Of a stretch of DNA of 64,000 bases, positions 11,406 to 22,750 are shown one piece after another. The translations under genes were made by a program, and so were the position numbers. The notes beneath the pieces are model-generated. The model saw only the letters and a program-made list of their open reading frames with translations. It did not search any database and had not been told where the DNA came from. Source of the DNA: Parascedosporium putredinis. Lineage: Eukaryota > Ascomycota > Sordariomycetes > Microascales > Microascaceae. The first letter of the stretch is position 1, and every line of letters starts with the position of its first letter. The DNA is taken from the NCBI GenBank assembly GCA_949357655.1, contig CASHTG010000017.1, positions 744,001 through 808,000 on the forward strand, in the 5' to 3' direction.

Positions 11406-12580
11406 ATGCTATCCATCTTGCGAAAAGCACGGCTGAAGGACAAAGAGATGAGGGTTTTGATGCTGTAAGCGAATGCCGCGCCCGTCTTGACGGATTATCG
11501 CCGCCCAACCCCTCTTCACCCCTCCCTGCCGTCTACCCCCGGGTTTCTCCCGGTCGTCTCCCCGTCACTTCCCGCCCTAGTCCCGGCTGGCAGACAGGTT
11601 ATTGGGAGCGCTCCCATACGACGGCCCGGGGGTGGTTTCTGGGCTAATATTGTGGTAACAGCGGTCTCGATAATGCGGGAAAGACGACAATAGTGAAGCG
11701 CATCATGGGCGAGGATGTCACAACCGTGAGCCCTACGCTAGGCTTTATTATCAAAACCATCGACTACGATGGGTACGAGTGCCCCTTTAAACGTCCTACC
11801 TTCTCCCTCTGTCCTCATACGACTCGTTTCCTTGCTCTCCTCTTTCCCCTGCACTCGTCTCCTGTCCACCGCCTAGCACAACGCTGACTCTAGACTCTAG
11901 ATACAAGCTCAACATATGTGAGTCCCCTTCCCCCATTCCCTCACTCCATGTGAACCTCTTAGCTAGCCGCCGACTGACGAACCTCTCACGAGAACAAGGG
12001 GACGTCGGTGGCCAAAAGACCCTTCGCTCCTATTGGCGCAACTACTTTGAAAAGACCGATGTTCTCATCTGGGTAGTCGACGCTACCGACAGGCTGCGCA
12101 TAGGGGACTGCAAAGAGGAGCTGCACAATCTCCTCATGGAAGAAGTAAGTACTGCCGCCCTCTGGATCCATGATGCTTGCTTTCCATGATTCTCTTTTCC
12201 CCATTCTCCTTAACCCGGACTGGAGAAAGGGCTGGTTGGAAATTAGCAGACTAACCTGCCCCGCCACAGAGGCTCTCTGGCGCGAGCCTCCTCGTCTTCG
12301 CCAACAAGGTGGACGTTACGGGCTGCATGACCAAGGATGAGATAATCGAGGTGCGCCTTTGCCCTGCCCTTCCGATCGCTGAATCGCACTCCCTTGCACC
12401 GCCGTAGGCATATTCTAACAGCCATATCCTCTACGCGGCTCTCTCACAGGGCCTCGACCTACACTCTATTCGCACCCACCGGTGGCACATTCTTCCTGCA
12501 GCGCCATATCCGGCGAGAATCTTAAAGAAGGCCTTGCCTGGGTTGTCGAGGACGCCAAAAGCAGACTCTTCCTTTACTAA
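11406..12580 (+). CDS. arl2: ADP-ribosylation factor-like GTPase Arl2 (Cin4/Alp41 type)
   Basis: Six exons: 11406-11464, 11662-11772, 11901-11917, 11999-12144, 12270-12350 and 12450-12580, giving about 181 aa. Arl2 regulates tubulin folding cofactors and microtubule biogenesis. The P-loop is GLDNAGKT (residues 21-28), switch 2 WDVGGQKTLRSYWRNYFE, guanine specificity NKVD, and C-terminal SAISGENL. The MLSILRKARLKDKE N-terminus and the DVGGQKTLRSYWRNY block resemble Arl2 more than Arf1 or Sar1. Exon 3 is only 17 nt and carries YKLN. One break at C2 12495-12496 needs one C to give HILPCSA. The total then becomes 546 nt, a multiple of three. It converges with the gelsolin-family gene. Confidence 0.92.
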
Positions 12581-13231
12581 GTGTTGGCAGGTTTCGACTT
12601 AAACCCAAAGGCCTCGCATGCCACTGATCCGTCCTCACGTGTACGCATGAGAGACGATAGGCTCGGGTTGCACAAGATACATGTCCATCACATAGTTATG
12701 AGAGATTGGAGAATGGATATCGCATAAGGAGAGGTATCAAAAGATGTGAAAAAGGGGGAGGGGAGGCGAAATAAGAACAAGAAAACAAGAGAAAACAAGA
12801 GAATAGAAAGAACAAGAGCGACAAAAAAGCCACACACACACACACATACAGTGACCTGACAAGCCCTCCCTAAACCCGCCGCTCATGACCCTTGTTTGAC
12901 CCAAGCCAGTGAGCGAAGGTAACTTGGCCCTAAACAATGTACCGAGTTAATACCTCCAAAAAAACTCCCCTGTGCAAATGCGGACAACCGTTGAGGCCGT
13001 GAAAGACGTAACCAGCTTTTCTCCTTCTCCCAATGGGACTAATCGTCACACATCCCTCTCAAGTGCCTAAGCGGATCCGTAGGGAAACAGGGCAACAAAA
13101 ATAGAAACAACTGGAAACCACAAGCAGCCGAAATGAAATGAAACGCGATGAAACTAAACAAGGCTGAAACCAAAAAAAGAAATGTCTTGAAACGTCCACC
13201 TTCCTTGATAAACGAACCTCCCAAAAGGAAA
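12581..13231. other. Intergenic between convergent ARL2 and the DUF4045-gelsolin gene
   Basis: Shared 3' flank holding a 10-mer tandem (AGAAAACAAG) at about 12776-12801 and a (CA)n tract at 12830-12847. No gene is seen. Confidence 0.6.
12776..12847. repeat. Simple repeats: AGAAAACAAG tandem and (CA)n
   Basis: A short 10-mer tandem is followed about 30 nt later by eight CA units. Low-complexity 3' flank with no coding potential. Confidence 0.8.
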
Positions 13232-16200
13232 CTACTCCGCCAGTGCCTGTAAAGCCTGGGTGAGTGGCACAATGCGAAGACTCCTGCCCCTCTTCAGTCC
13301 CGACCCTGGTGTGGTCGGAGGAGGCATGACGGTCGGGCTGTAGGCATCGCGCCATTTCCTGAAGACGCTCTTGAGATCGCGGGGAATGCCCTCGAGGACC
13401 ACTGTCGAGATGGGAACGAAGGGCCGGTCTTCCATCCCGCTGGCGAGAATACCGTATTCTTGCGCAAAGTCGAGTGCATTTCGGAAGGAAGCATATTGCG
13501 ATTTGGCCTCAGCCCCAACAATGATGTACATCTCGAAAAAGGCATCGAGCACATAAATCTTCTTGGTGCTGAGGTCGGCCTGGCAGTAAGGGCTAAGCTC
13601 GAGGATCTGTTGCTTCGACGACGCATCGGAGCAAAACAACCGGCAACAGTACTTGGAATAGCTAGGCTTGAGCCGCCAGTGATCTGCCGAGAGTTGCTTG
13701 GAGCCTCCGTCAAAAATGTCCCAGAACGTAGCCGGTTCATTGCCGTCATCAATCTCCTCTAGTTGGCCAGTGAGGGACAGGTCCATGCCGACTAGCCGGG
13801 CACTTTCGAGCTCCTCCGAGTCGGTGCCCTTTCCCTTCCATAGGAAGCACTGGCTCTGCTGATTGATCAAGAAGGGGAATCCTGAACACAGGTTGACGGG
13901 CGAAAAGTCCACCTCGTCAAAGGCTACAAAGCCAAAGTATCTGCGCCCACAGAGCATGTTGGAGGCCAAAGAGTCATATTTGTTGCTTGACCCGCGACGC
14001 GTGATGAGGACGCCTCCGATGGCTTGCAAAAATTCAGGCGTTTCCTTGCCCTGTTTTACAACCACCATCTTGCCTCCAATCGATTTTGCCTCCTTGTTGA
14101 CGTAGCCCTCCGTAGCCTTGACTGTCGAGACTGGTACTTCGTCTCCGGCCCAGAAGTATACTTCACATAGCTTCCTCCCGCTGCGTTGGTAAATACGTGC
14201 GAGCAGATGTACATCTCACGCTCAAAGACGACGCGTTCGTTGTGTGCCGGTATTGGCACCATTTTACCATCGCCGAAGATCTGCAGCCTCTGCACTGACA
14301 CGGTGTTAATGCCCTGTCCTGTACCTGGTCGCCGCATCAGAATCTCTGCTGCGTCTGCTCGATAGTCCCGCTTCGGTCGCTGAGGACCAAAAAGTCGCTA
14401 AGCAGAGCCGCAGTCTCAATGGCTTGCTTCGTTGGCGACCGCATCGGCGAAGGGACCTGACCCGGCGACAACGGCCCAGGGCTCAGAGGCGGTGGCCGGT
14501 CACCCACTTTTGTTGGTGATCGGGACCGAGAGCGACCCGTGTCTGATGACGACGATGGTTCGATCGGCCCGCTTGAGACGGGTGATGGCGCTTTAATGGG
14601 CAGTATGGAGGCTGCGCCACCTCCAAACATAGCCGCCACTCCCTTTACGAATCGACTCGGGCCTCCCGTAGGTACCCTTTGCAAGGGCGGCGGACTGGCC
14701 TTCTCAGGGAAGGAGGTTGAGGTAGTGCCCTTGTGGGTGAGGGTTGCGAAGGCCGTACTGGCGAGGAAGCGGCCGGCTGAGTGGGCTGGCTTTCCAGCGA
14801 CTTGATTGGCGATGGTGGCCTCGACATTCGTCTTGGTGACCGAGCGGGCGTGTCATCTGTAGATGAAGCCGACAGTTTGGGGGTGGGTTGGCCGGCATCA
14901 TCGAGGAACTTGGACATTCTCTTCACGTTGAGCTTCTTGGGGGACGGCGGCGGTAGCTCAGTTTTAGGCTCTTCGTTTGGCTCCACCCTCGGCTGCTCTT
15001 GAGGCGGTTCCTTGGGTTCTACCTTTGCCGTTGGCTCAGGTTGATTCTTAGTTTCCACCACCGTCGCGCTGGATATAAGGGGCTGCTTCTTTGGACTGCA
15101 CTGGCGGCAACCTGAGATGCGACTGCGCCTTTTAGCGAAGAAAAGCTTGAGTAGGAGCCCCGGCTATCTCTGGTGGGAGTCGCGCTCCCAATAGAAAAGC
15201 CCGAAACTGAGCCGCCCCTTTCCCTGGTGGGGGTGGCCGCAGCATACGCTTCTCTCATGGCGGACGAGTCTACGAGCTTAATCTGGCCCGGCGAGGAAAC
15301 GCTGGCGCCATCGTTTCCCCTCCGCCGACTGTAGGAATATGACTGGCCATAGCTCGGAGATGCGATTGAGGAATCGACAAGCTGGATCTGGCCATTGATG
15401 CTAGCCCTAGATGAATCGACCAGTTGAATCTGAGTGGGGCTGCTTGTGGGTGGAGACGTCATCACTTCAGTAATCGGAGTCGCCATGGCGGACGAATCGA
15501 TTAGCTCGACCTGCTTGGAAGTTGATTTCGGAATGGGGGTTGGCGGGAACGGCGTTTGTTGCCAAGGTGCCTTCAGACTGGGAGGCTGCTGGCGTTGCTG
15601 TCGAGGTGGGCGCCTTGCGTCGCGGGCCGCGTGCACGGTTTTTGTGATGTGCGTAAGTTGCGGCCCCGGACCCGGGCTGCTGGATGATGTACCTGTCGCA
15701 CTTGAACTCTGCGCGGGGCTGGAGCTATCGGAAGGCTTGTTTCCAAGCGTGGCTGGAGGCGGGCCGCGGGCAAGAATTCCCGCAAGGGCCGGATTGAATC
15801 TGTCCGCTAGAGAGCCAGCACCAGATCGAGCAGACAGGCGGGACGGTGTTGGGTGTTCTTTTTGGTGTGATAGTGGTCTTGACGGTGGTGATTTCGGGAG
15901 AGTTTCGGCCTTGCGTGTTATTGTTTCAAGTGGTGTTTGCTTGATCGGGGTCTGGCTGGAGCTGAGAGACGGGGAGGGGGTCGGTGCCTCGACGCTTGTT
16001 ATATCTGTAGCAAAAGAATTGCGATTAGATAGTACAGAGGAGGCAGCTTTCGTGGTGTCCGACGATACCGAATCTCGATTAGACAAAGTAGAGGACCTAG
16101 CTAATTGGTTTCGCTTCGCCAGTCCTTCGGGAATCGGTGTTTCGGTCGCTTGCTGATTCGGATCGCGGGGGTAACGCCGGTGCCTTCCTGCTGAGCCTTC

Positions 16201-18446
16201 TTAAAGTCCTCTTTCTTCTTAAGAATGGCCTCTTTGAACTCGTCCTTGCGTTCCGTCTTCTTCGGACCGCCAGTGAGATTGAGGCCGGCCTTGCCTCGAA
16301 GGATGTTATCTTTGAGCTCGTCGGGCGCGACGTAATTTTGAGTCTTCGTCCTCCGCAAGTTTCCAAACACGTTTTTCAATTCGTCAGCGTTACCGCTCTT
16401 GGCCGAATCCAAGGCCGATGTTGGAGTCTGGCGCGACTTAAGTTGAGAGCGGAAGTCGACGGGCGTAGGAGTGCTAGGCTTGTCGGCTTTCTCTAAGGAA
16501 AGAGTAGAGCCTCGTCTGACGGAGTCACTCGCGCTAGGGGTGTCGGAACTCGGGGTAGACTTTGAGGCGGCCGATGGGGTGTTGGCGCTTCTTAGATTTG
16601 CAGAGAACGGTGAGCCCAGAACCGGGGTGGTGTTTGCTGGTGTTGCGGCTGTAGTGGTCGGCAATGGTCGCATAAGGCCATCGATTTTGACCTCGTGCTT
16701 GAGCGATGGCGTATTCAGCTTGCCAATTGCGGCGTCGGGATTATTCGCTTTCTGAGCCTTTGCCTTGTTGAGCTCTACCATCCAGGCAGGCTGATTGGAA
16801 ATGGGCGCGACAGGCTTCGGTTTTGGTGTTTCTGGCTTGTTGAGGGCAGCCTCAAGCCAACTAGATTTTGTAGGGCTCCATCTTCGAGTGTCCATGGTTT
16901 TTGATGGACTAGAAGGAGGGGTGGTCTTTTCCTCCTGGTCGAGCGGGGTGGTGGTTAATGTGAGATTAGATTTTGTGTCAGGGGCTGGATCTGCGACGCC
17001 TTGACTGCCAGTGTTTGCCGGCTCATTTCCTAATTTTTCGGAGCCGTGCCGGCTAGTCGGGCGGGGGTGGGAGTTGCTGATCCGTCGCGGATCATGCTAG
17101 TAGGGCGCGAACGAGAATTAGGCTGAGCGCCCATCCCTGCTCTATCTATGACACTATTTCGATTAGATGCCACAGAGTCCGCGCGCGCCAAGCCCGGAGG
17201 AGCGGCCACGCTCCATCTCTTCACGCTATCTGTTCGCTTCATCATAGCGCTCTGGACAAAACCACCCATTCCCTTGGTGGGGAGAGAGGCCGGGTAGGAG
17301 ACCTACGGCCTTCTGCTCGCGTTGGCGACCGCTCTGGACTACGATTTTCCGCGTCAGCGAGAAACTGGCCGGGTGCGTCGAATCGCTGGGTTGGCGTCAA
17401 ATCGAGTGGCGAGACGACTTTATTCGGTTGTAGGGGTGGGGGTTCGAGATCGGGCTTTCTCGAGTGTCGGATGCCGTCATGCCAGGAAGCTGCGATCGCA
17501 TCGACGACATGTCGAGTCGCTCCTCATCCTCGACCTGGCTGCGCCGAAAGGCGGGCGAATTGAGCCCGCGCTCCGATGTCTGGCGGAACCATGTTGGGTC
17601 CTTTGACGACAACGCCTGCGAAATCTGGTCTCGAGTATACGTCTGTTCCGAGGCGGATGATGGCTCAGGGGACGCCGTGGTCGAGGTTCTGGCGGCATTT
17701 TCCGCCGCAACCATGGACAGGGGCCTCGACTTGGCCTTGTCGAACGACTGAGAATTGGGACGCCTCTGCCATGACATAGGGGCTGCCCGCATACCGGGCG
17801 ATGGCAGGGTTGTGGCGGATGACGTGATGCTTGTCCGCTTCGACTCCGCGTCCGAGAAGGACTCAGTCTCCTTGGTGGGAGACATAGAGAAGTTGGTCAC
17901 AGGACTCTCCATATTATCAAAGGTGTCATCTCGACGCGATGCCAAAGTCTCAAGGCCAGGCGAAGACGTCAAGCTCAGACGATTCGAAACAATCGAGCCT
18001 CTATGAGAAGGGGGAGGAGGTGTGTTTGCCGGCGAGGACTTCTGTGGTGAGATGGACCTGGCGCGCTCTACAATCTTTAGCGTTAGCACAGTGATTTGTA
18101 GTGGGGATTGTGCCACTTGAGTGCGAGACAAACAGCAAGAAGAGAGTCAAGACTGTTTGTTTTTGTCCATTGAGGGCAGAATGTTGGGACCAGGCTTGTT
18201 TCGTTGCACAGCCCAACCACTTGACGCGACTCAATCGCCACAAAGAGGCACCATCAACCTCCTTTCCCAGGGGGCAAGGTGGGGAGGCGGTATCCGCCCG
18301 TTACTTACCAGCTCGTCGAGCAGCGCGCTCACTCTTTTCTTGAAGAATTTTTCCTCGAGCTCCCGGGATCTTGCCTCGTCCTCTTCTGCCCGCCGGCCCT
18401 GGAGCTGTTGGACCTGCTGCAAAAACTGCGAGACGTCGTCGGACAT
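13232..18446 (-). CDS. Large DUF4045 protein with C-terminal gelsolin-like domains
   Basis: Starts at 18446 with a coiled-coil segment (MSDDVSQFLQQVQQLQGRR) ending at a GTAAGT donor (exon 1 18446-18309). Exon 2 begins near 18074 or 18065 and runs to 13232, about 1,660 aa in all. A long Ser/Pro/Arg-rich disordered part includes the DUF4045 blocks (KGMGGFVQSAMMKR; MDTRRWSPTKSSWLEAALNKPE; LKDNILRGKAGLNLTGGPKKTERKDEFKEAILKKKE). Next come four (I/V)xL(V/I)DSS repeats near 15265-15520, a proline-rich stretch, and about 400 C-terminal residues with gelsolin-type segments (KMVVVKQGKETPEFLQAIGG; KIYVLDAFFEMYIIVG). Gelsolin domains bind actin; the role of this fungal family is not established. Eight one-base breaks lie near 14178, 14391, 14708, 15090, 16149, 17036, 17281 and 17400. 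Correcting all eight gives a length divisible by three. Confidence 0.88.
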
Positions 18447-20073
18447 GGCTGCGAAGGTTCCTATCTAGGCAGCAGAAATCGAAGTCGAGGTTGCGGTACC
18501 AAATGCAAGGAACATTACTCGAGGCGATCGAGCGTATGAGTGCCAAAGAAGGAAGAGAAAAAACCTTTCTAGTGACCCAGAACTGACGATCTACAGGTTA
18601 GGGATGCTGCGGGTTGGCAAACGTGTTTGTATGGAACAATGTGCGGTTGTGGTGTTTAAGGCAGAGCGATGGTTCTAACCAGCATGGAGCGAGTGGAAGG
18701 CTCAAAATCGAAGCCGGACTGGAGGTGTTGGTGTCTGGGCCGTGGATGTTTCTCGCGTCGTCGCGAGCCTCGATGTTTTCCGGGAACTGTGGATTAGAGG
18801 TCCCGGCCTGCCTTGAGTCGTACAGATCCCGCGACACTGGTGTCCTGTGTTTCCTGGTACGAGCTGGAGTAATTTACGGGCTATAGTGAACACGATATGT
18901 TCTTTTGCAAGTTCTGGCTATCCCTCATATTCCGTCCAGGTTCTGATCCTAGAATTCCCTCCCTCCTTCCCCTTCCCCTTCCCCCACTGTCCACTGAAAA
19001 GCTGAGCTGCCTGCTTAGCGGGTCCTACGGTGGGGTCGGCTAGCTGCATCAATCCAGTTGATTCACTGAACGGATGACAAAGACCCCTATTTCGCGCCCC
19101 TTCAGTACCCAATAGGGCCTCCCCTTGATATTAGCGGTTCCTGCTCGGTACCTGACATGACTGACGCGACTGGGCCCACAAGAGAAGAGTACAAGTACTT
19201 CGTGGATAGAATGGATCCAGAGTAAAGTACGAGATACAATTGCAAACAAGGAATAATATCAACGAAACAGGATCCATGGATGATAATGTGCATGCATCGG
19301 GCCTGGGCATGTTCGAGGCACACGTGCGTGTAGCAGCGAGCTTCATGGTCTTTGCTCGTCTTCGGCCTTTGTCTATTGTTCTTCTTTCTCTGCAAAGTGC
19401 AGCATCCATAAAGATGTTTCGCACCTCTTCGAAATATATGCACAGTGCAGTAATGTCTTAACCCACGTGCAGTTACGAGAACAGATTAGAAAGATAAACC
19501 TGAAGTCGCTGGGCGGGCCTCGAGAACCACGAGCTCCACGATCCCATCAGAAGAAAAATACCAGTTGCGTGCTGAAGAATAATAGATCCGGTCCACTTCT
19601 GGCTGATGAACGTCAGATTGGACCACGGATGGCGCGCGTCATACTAAACGCGTGGCAACATGAAGTTTTAGTTCCAAGCGCCCCACTTCGTAATCGCGCC
19701 AGGCTCCAAATGGACAACCTTCTTAAAGACTCCGATAATGCAAAGCCGCGAGATTGAACGGATGAACCCGGATATAAAGAGACTGCGCTGGGAGAGTACT
19801 GGATGTACCAATGATCAACGTTGCCGGAGAGAATATCATTGGGTATTTCAAAAGGCGAGGGCCTAGGCGGTTTCATCGAGCGCGTCGAGGCCGCCATCAG
19901 CAACTCTATACCTGTCTTACAACTGCCGTTCTCTTAATACATACAACGAGAGCATTCGTATCTGATTGATATCACAATGTGTATACTCGTACAGGAGAAT
20001 CTAGGACAGACAAGTCCGCCCTCCAAAACGCCAAGCGCCAAAAAGTGGAAGAATACAAAGCGAAAAAGGTTGT
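18447..20073. other. Intergenic, upstream of the gelsolin-family gene
   Basis: About 1.6 kb with a C/T-rich tract near 18957-18990 and no convincing gene. Reading frames on either strand do not resemble known families. Confidence 0.5.
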
Positions 20074-22100
20074 TCAGCACACTCGGAGGCCACAAACCTC
20101 AATCCCTTTCCCTTCAATACGAACGGACCGATTAAAGTATATGCTAGCAAGCTCCTTGATAAACTCGGCATCAGACGGATTCCAAACGTCAAGACCCATG
20201 AGCTCAAATGCGGTGCTGTCAATTCTGGTTGGTATGCCCTCATCGTCGCCTTCAGCAGGCAGAAGGCGGACCTCCCCGCTGCCGCTCTCAGAGTCATCGT
20301 CCTCGTAGGGGAATCATCAGGCTCAGCTGCTTCACCAAGCACGCTTAGGACATCTGTTGTTAGGCGATGGAAAAAGGCTATTGTGGCGAGCTCGGTGCGC
20401 GCGCTGTCATCATCGGTCGTGCCCAACGAGGGGACTGAGGCCGTCATTGGGTCCTGAGAGAGGCCTGGCGATGCTGGCGTCGTTGCCGCCGAAGGGGTGG
20501 TAGGAGGGGGCCCAGTCCGCGAGGAGCGACGCGTCGTGAATTGCTTCGTCATGTTCATAACTGCGGTGCTGCTCGCCAGCACTGGCCCACCACATGAAGC
20601 CGCCATAAGCTAGTTCGGCCCAAGTAGGAGGCTGGACGATCTTGTCAAGTGCCTCGTCACATTCATCACTAACCGGCGTGGCGTTACTAGGGTTCGGGGC
20701 AGATGCATGATCGGCTGATGACTGCGAGCTCGTCGTTGCGCGAGAACATGGTCTCGCGGGTGCCACGTCTAATCGCGCAAGACCAGCCTTGAGCGAGCGG
20801 AAACGCCTCAGGTCACGCTGCGTGGCCCTGACCGGCTTCCGGCCCGGGTATTCTACGGTTGGCCAAGCCTTTGATTTTGCATTAGTCGAGAAGGAAGGGG
20901 GCATGGTGATCAACATATCCCAGAGGGTATCTTTCATGGCCAAAATACTATCCGTGGTGCACGCTATCCACCCCGATGCCTCTTCTTCACCAAGTGTCGT
21001 CTCGTCATCCCCTTCTCGCGGCGGTTGCCGTGGGCGAGCGTTGGATCCCGAGGTCTGCATCAGCGAGGGGATATCGTGGACACCTATTGTGAATAATGGG
21101 CGTAGTCGATGTGTAGGAGCGTGTTGTGGAAGGAAGTCAGCAACCGACTGGGGTATATTTGACAATATCGATAGACAATATACTAGCCAAAGGGGTCAGT
21201 CCACTTCCCTGTGTCAAACATGCCTCAGAAGGCTCTAAACCCCAGACAAGACGTACCGAAATTGCAGATCTCGTGGACAGGGGCATGGCAGGAGATGAGT
21301 ATGCGCTTTCGAAGAATCGCCGCGCGATGAATCGGGAAAATGAGAGGTCCAAAAGCGTCTAGCAAGGCACCTAAACTGCGGGCAGGGTGGTATTGGGAAG
21401 AGTATGGCCGGGGCGAAAAACGACACCGCCGTCAGAGGCCGACCGGGTCCGAGAATGCCCTTTGCCCCGAGCCAAAAGGGGCTCATGAAAGGCGACCGTA
21501 GGTGAGGCGATTGGCGTGTTATCCGCCCCAGAGGCGATAGGGTGCGTCCTGGTCGCTTTGTTGAGCGAACACTTCTCCCAGTACGCTTCAAGCACGCCTG
21601 TTCGGTTTCGATCAACTGCCAGCTTGCTAGAGTAGACATAGATATTAAAACCAAAGACATCACCAGTGTGGGGAGGTGGGGAAGGCGATGCCGGATGAGA
21701 CTCACGCAGCCATGTCCTTCAGCATATCAGCATGCCTCCAAGCTCTCCCAAGTCGCCCAAAGCTCAATGGAACAAGGACGCCAACTGCAAGCATGCGGGC
21801 ATTCCGGGCCTCTTCCTCCTCGCAAGGCACATTGACAAATGCGCTGACGCCCGCATGGCCCGCGTCGTGGACAAAGTAGATCAAATCATCCTTGACACTG
21901 TGGAGGCCAGAGGGTAGACTTTTATACTCGACAACTCCCTCAAGCTCAAGTCCCGAGACCGCCCTCTTCCACGCTATCGTATATCCAGCTTTCACGTCAA
22001 AGTCAATTAAGAACAGGGCCGAGATGGGTGGTAAGTCAGCAGACAGGCTTGACTCGGCGACGTTGGAGAGCGCCGAGGCACTTGATGCGGCAGGAGCCAT
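20074..22100 (-). CDS. LCHN/DENND11-like protein with C-terminal DUF4484
   Basis: Three exons: 22100-21706, 21626-21257 and 21182-20074, about 625 aa corrected. The N-terminal block (PPISALFLIDFDVKAGYTIAWKRA; LPSGLHSVKDDLIYFVH; FVNVPCEEEEARNARMLAVGVLVPL) is the LCHN/Avl9-type DENN-related domain. Next comes AYWEKC and the segment ending CHAPVHEIC. The C-terminus (TAFELMGLDVWNPSDAEFI; NRSVRIEGKGIEVCGLRVC) is the fungal DUF4484 tail. DENN-family proteins act as Rab exchange factors or late-secretory regulators; this one's target is unknown. Breaks lie at G3 21380-21382 (one base), G5 20506-20510 (two bases) and G4 20308-20311 (one base) on the + strand. After correction the spliced length is 1878 nt, a multiple of three. 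It is divergent from SEC63. Confidence 0.88.
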
Positions 22101-22750
22101 TTTGGCGTCCAACAAAAAGACAGGGGACTCGCCAAAGGCGACTAAATTGACGGCAAAGGCCCGGGCAGGAAAAGGGATGTTCGCTCTATGGTTCGGGGTT
22201 CTGCGAAGGTCGGTAACACCCCAATAAGAAGGAGGTGGATGGGGGATATTTCAGCGCTCTTTGTGACAGGCCAATCCTATCATCACGGAGTTGGTCGAGT
22301 CGCTACTTGTAGAATAATGCCCTCGAGAGCCATCTTTGGAGCTCACTGTGTCAGGGTCTCCTGAAAAGTGGAAGCTGACTAACCACGTTTAATTGATCCA
22401 ATGGATCCAAGCTCGCCGCTCAAAGATACAGGTACAGCTCCATCCAGGACAGCGAAACCTTGTTTCAGGCCCACCGACATTTACCCCAAGCTAGGGCCCA
22501 TCAGTGTAACTCTGGAAGGGTTCTAAAAATAACGCCTGATAATCAAGGCATCAACAGACTGATGACAGATAACCACTAAAGAATATGCATCGAGAAAGTG
22601 CTGCGTGGCTACTACTTGCAGCAACTCACTCCGTGTTAAATTCTAGGGATTGGTGATAATACAAATTTGTACTTATGCCACTTCACCAACATTCCTCATC
22701 TTCTCTCAACAGCTCCTAACACGTCTTTGGGGCCTTCTTGAGTTTACAAA
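22101..22750. promoter_or_regulatory. Shared divergent promoter between the LCHN-like gene and SEC63
   Basis: 650 bp separate the two start codons, so regulatory sequence must be shared or interleaved. A CCAAT pentamer is present near 22398. No open frame of note is seen. Inference from gene orientation only. Confidence 0.5.

Noticed and set aside
15434..16156. 240-codon + strand open frame
   Set aside because: Antisense shadow of the DUF4045-gelsolin coding sequence.
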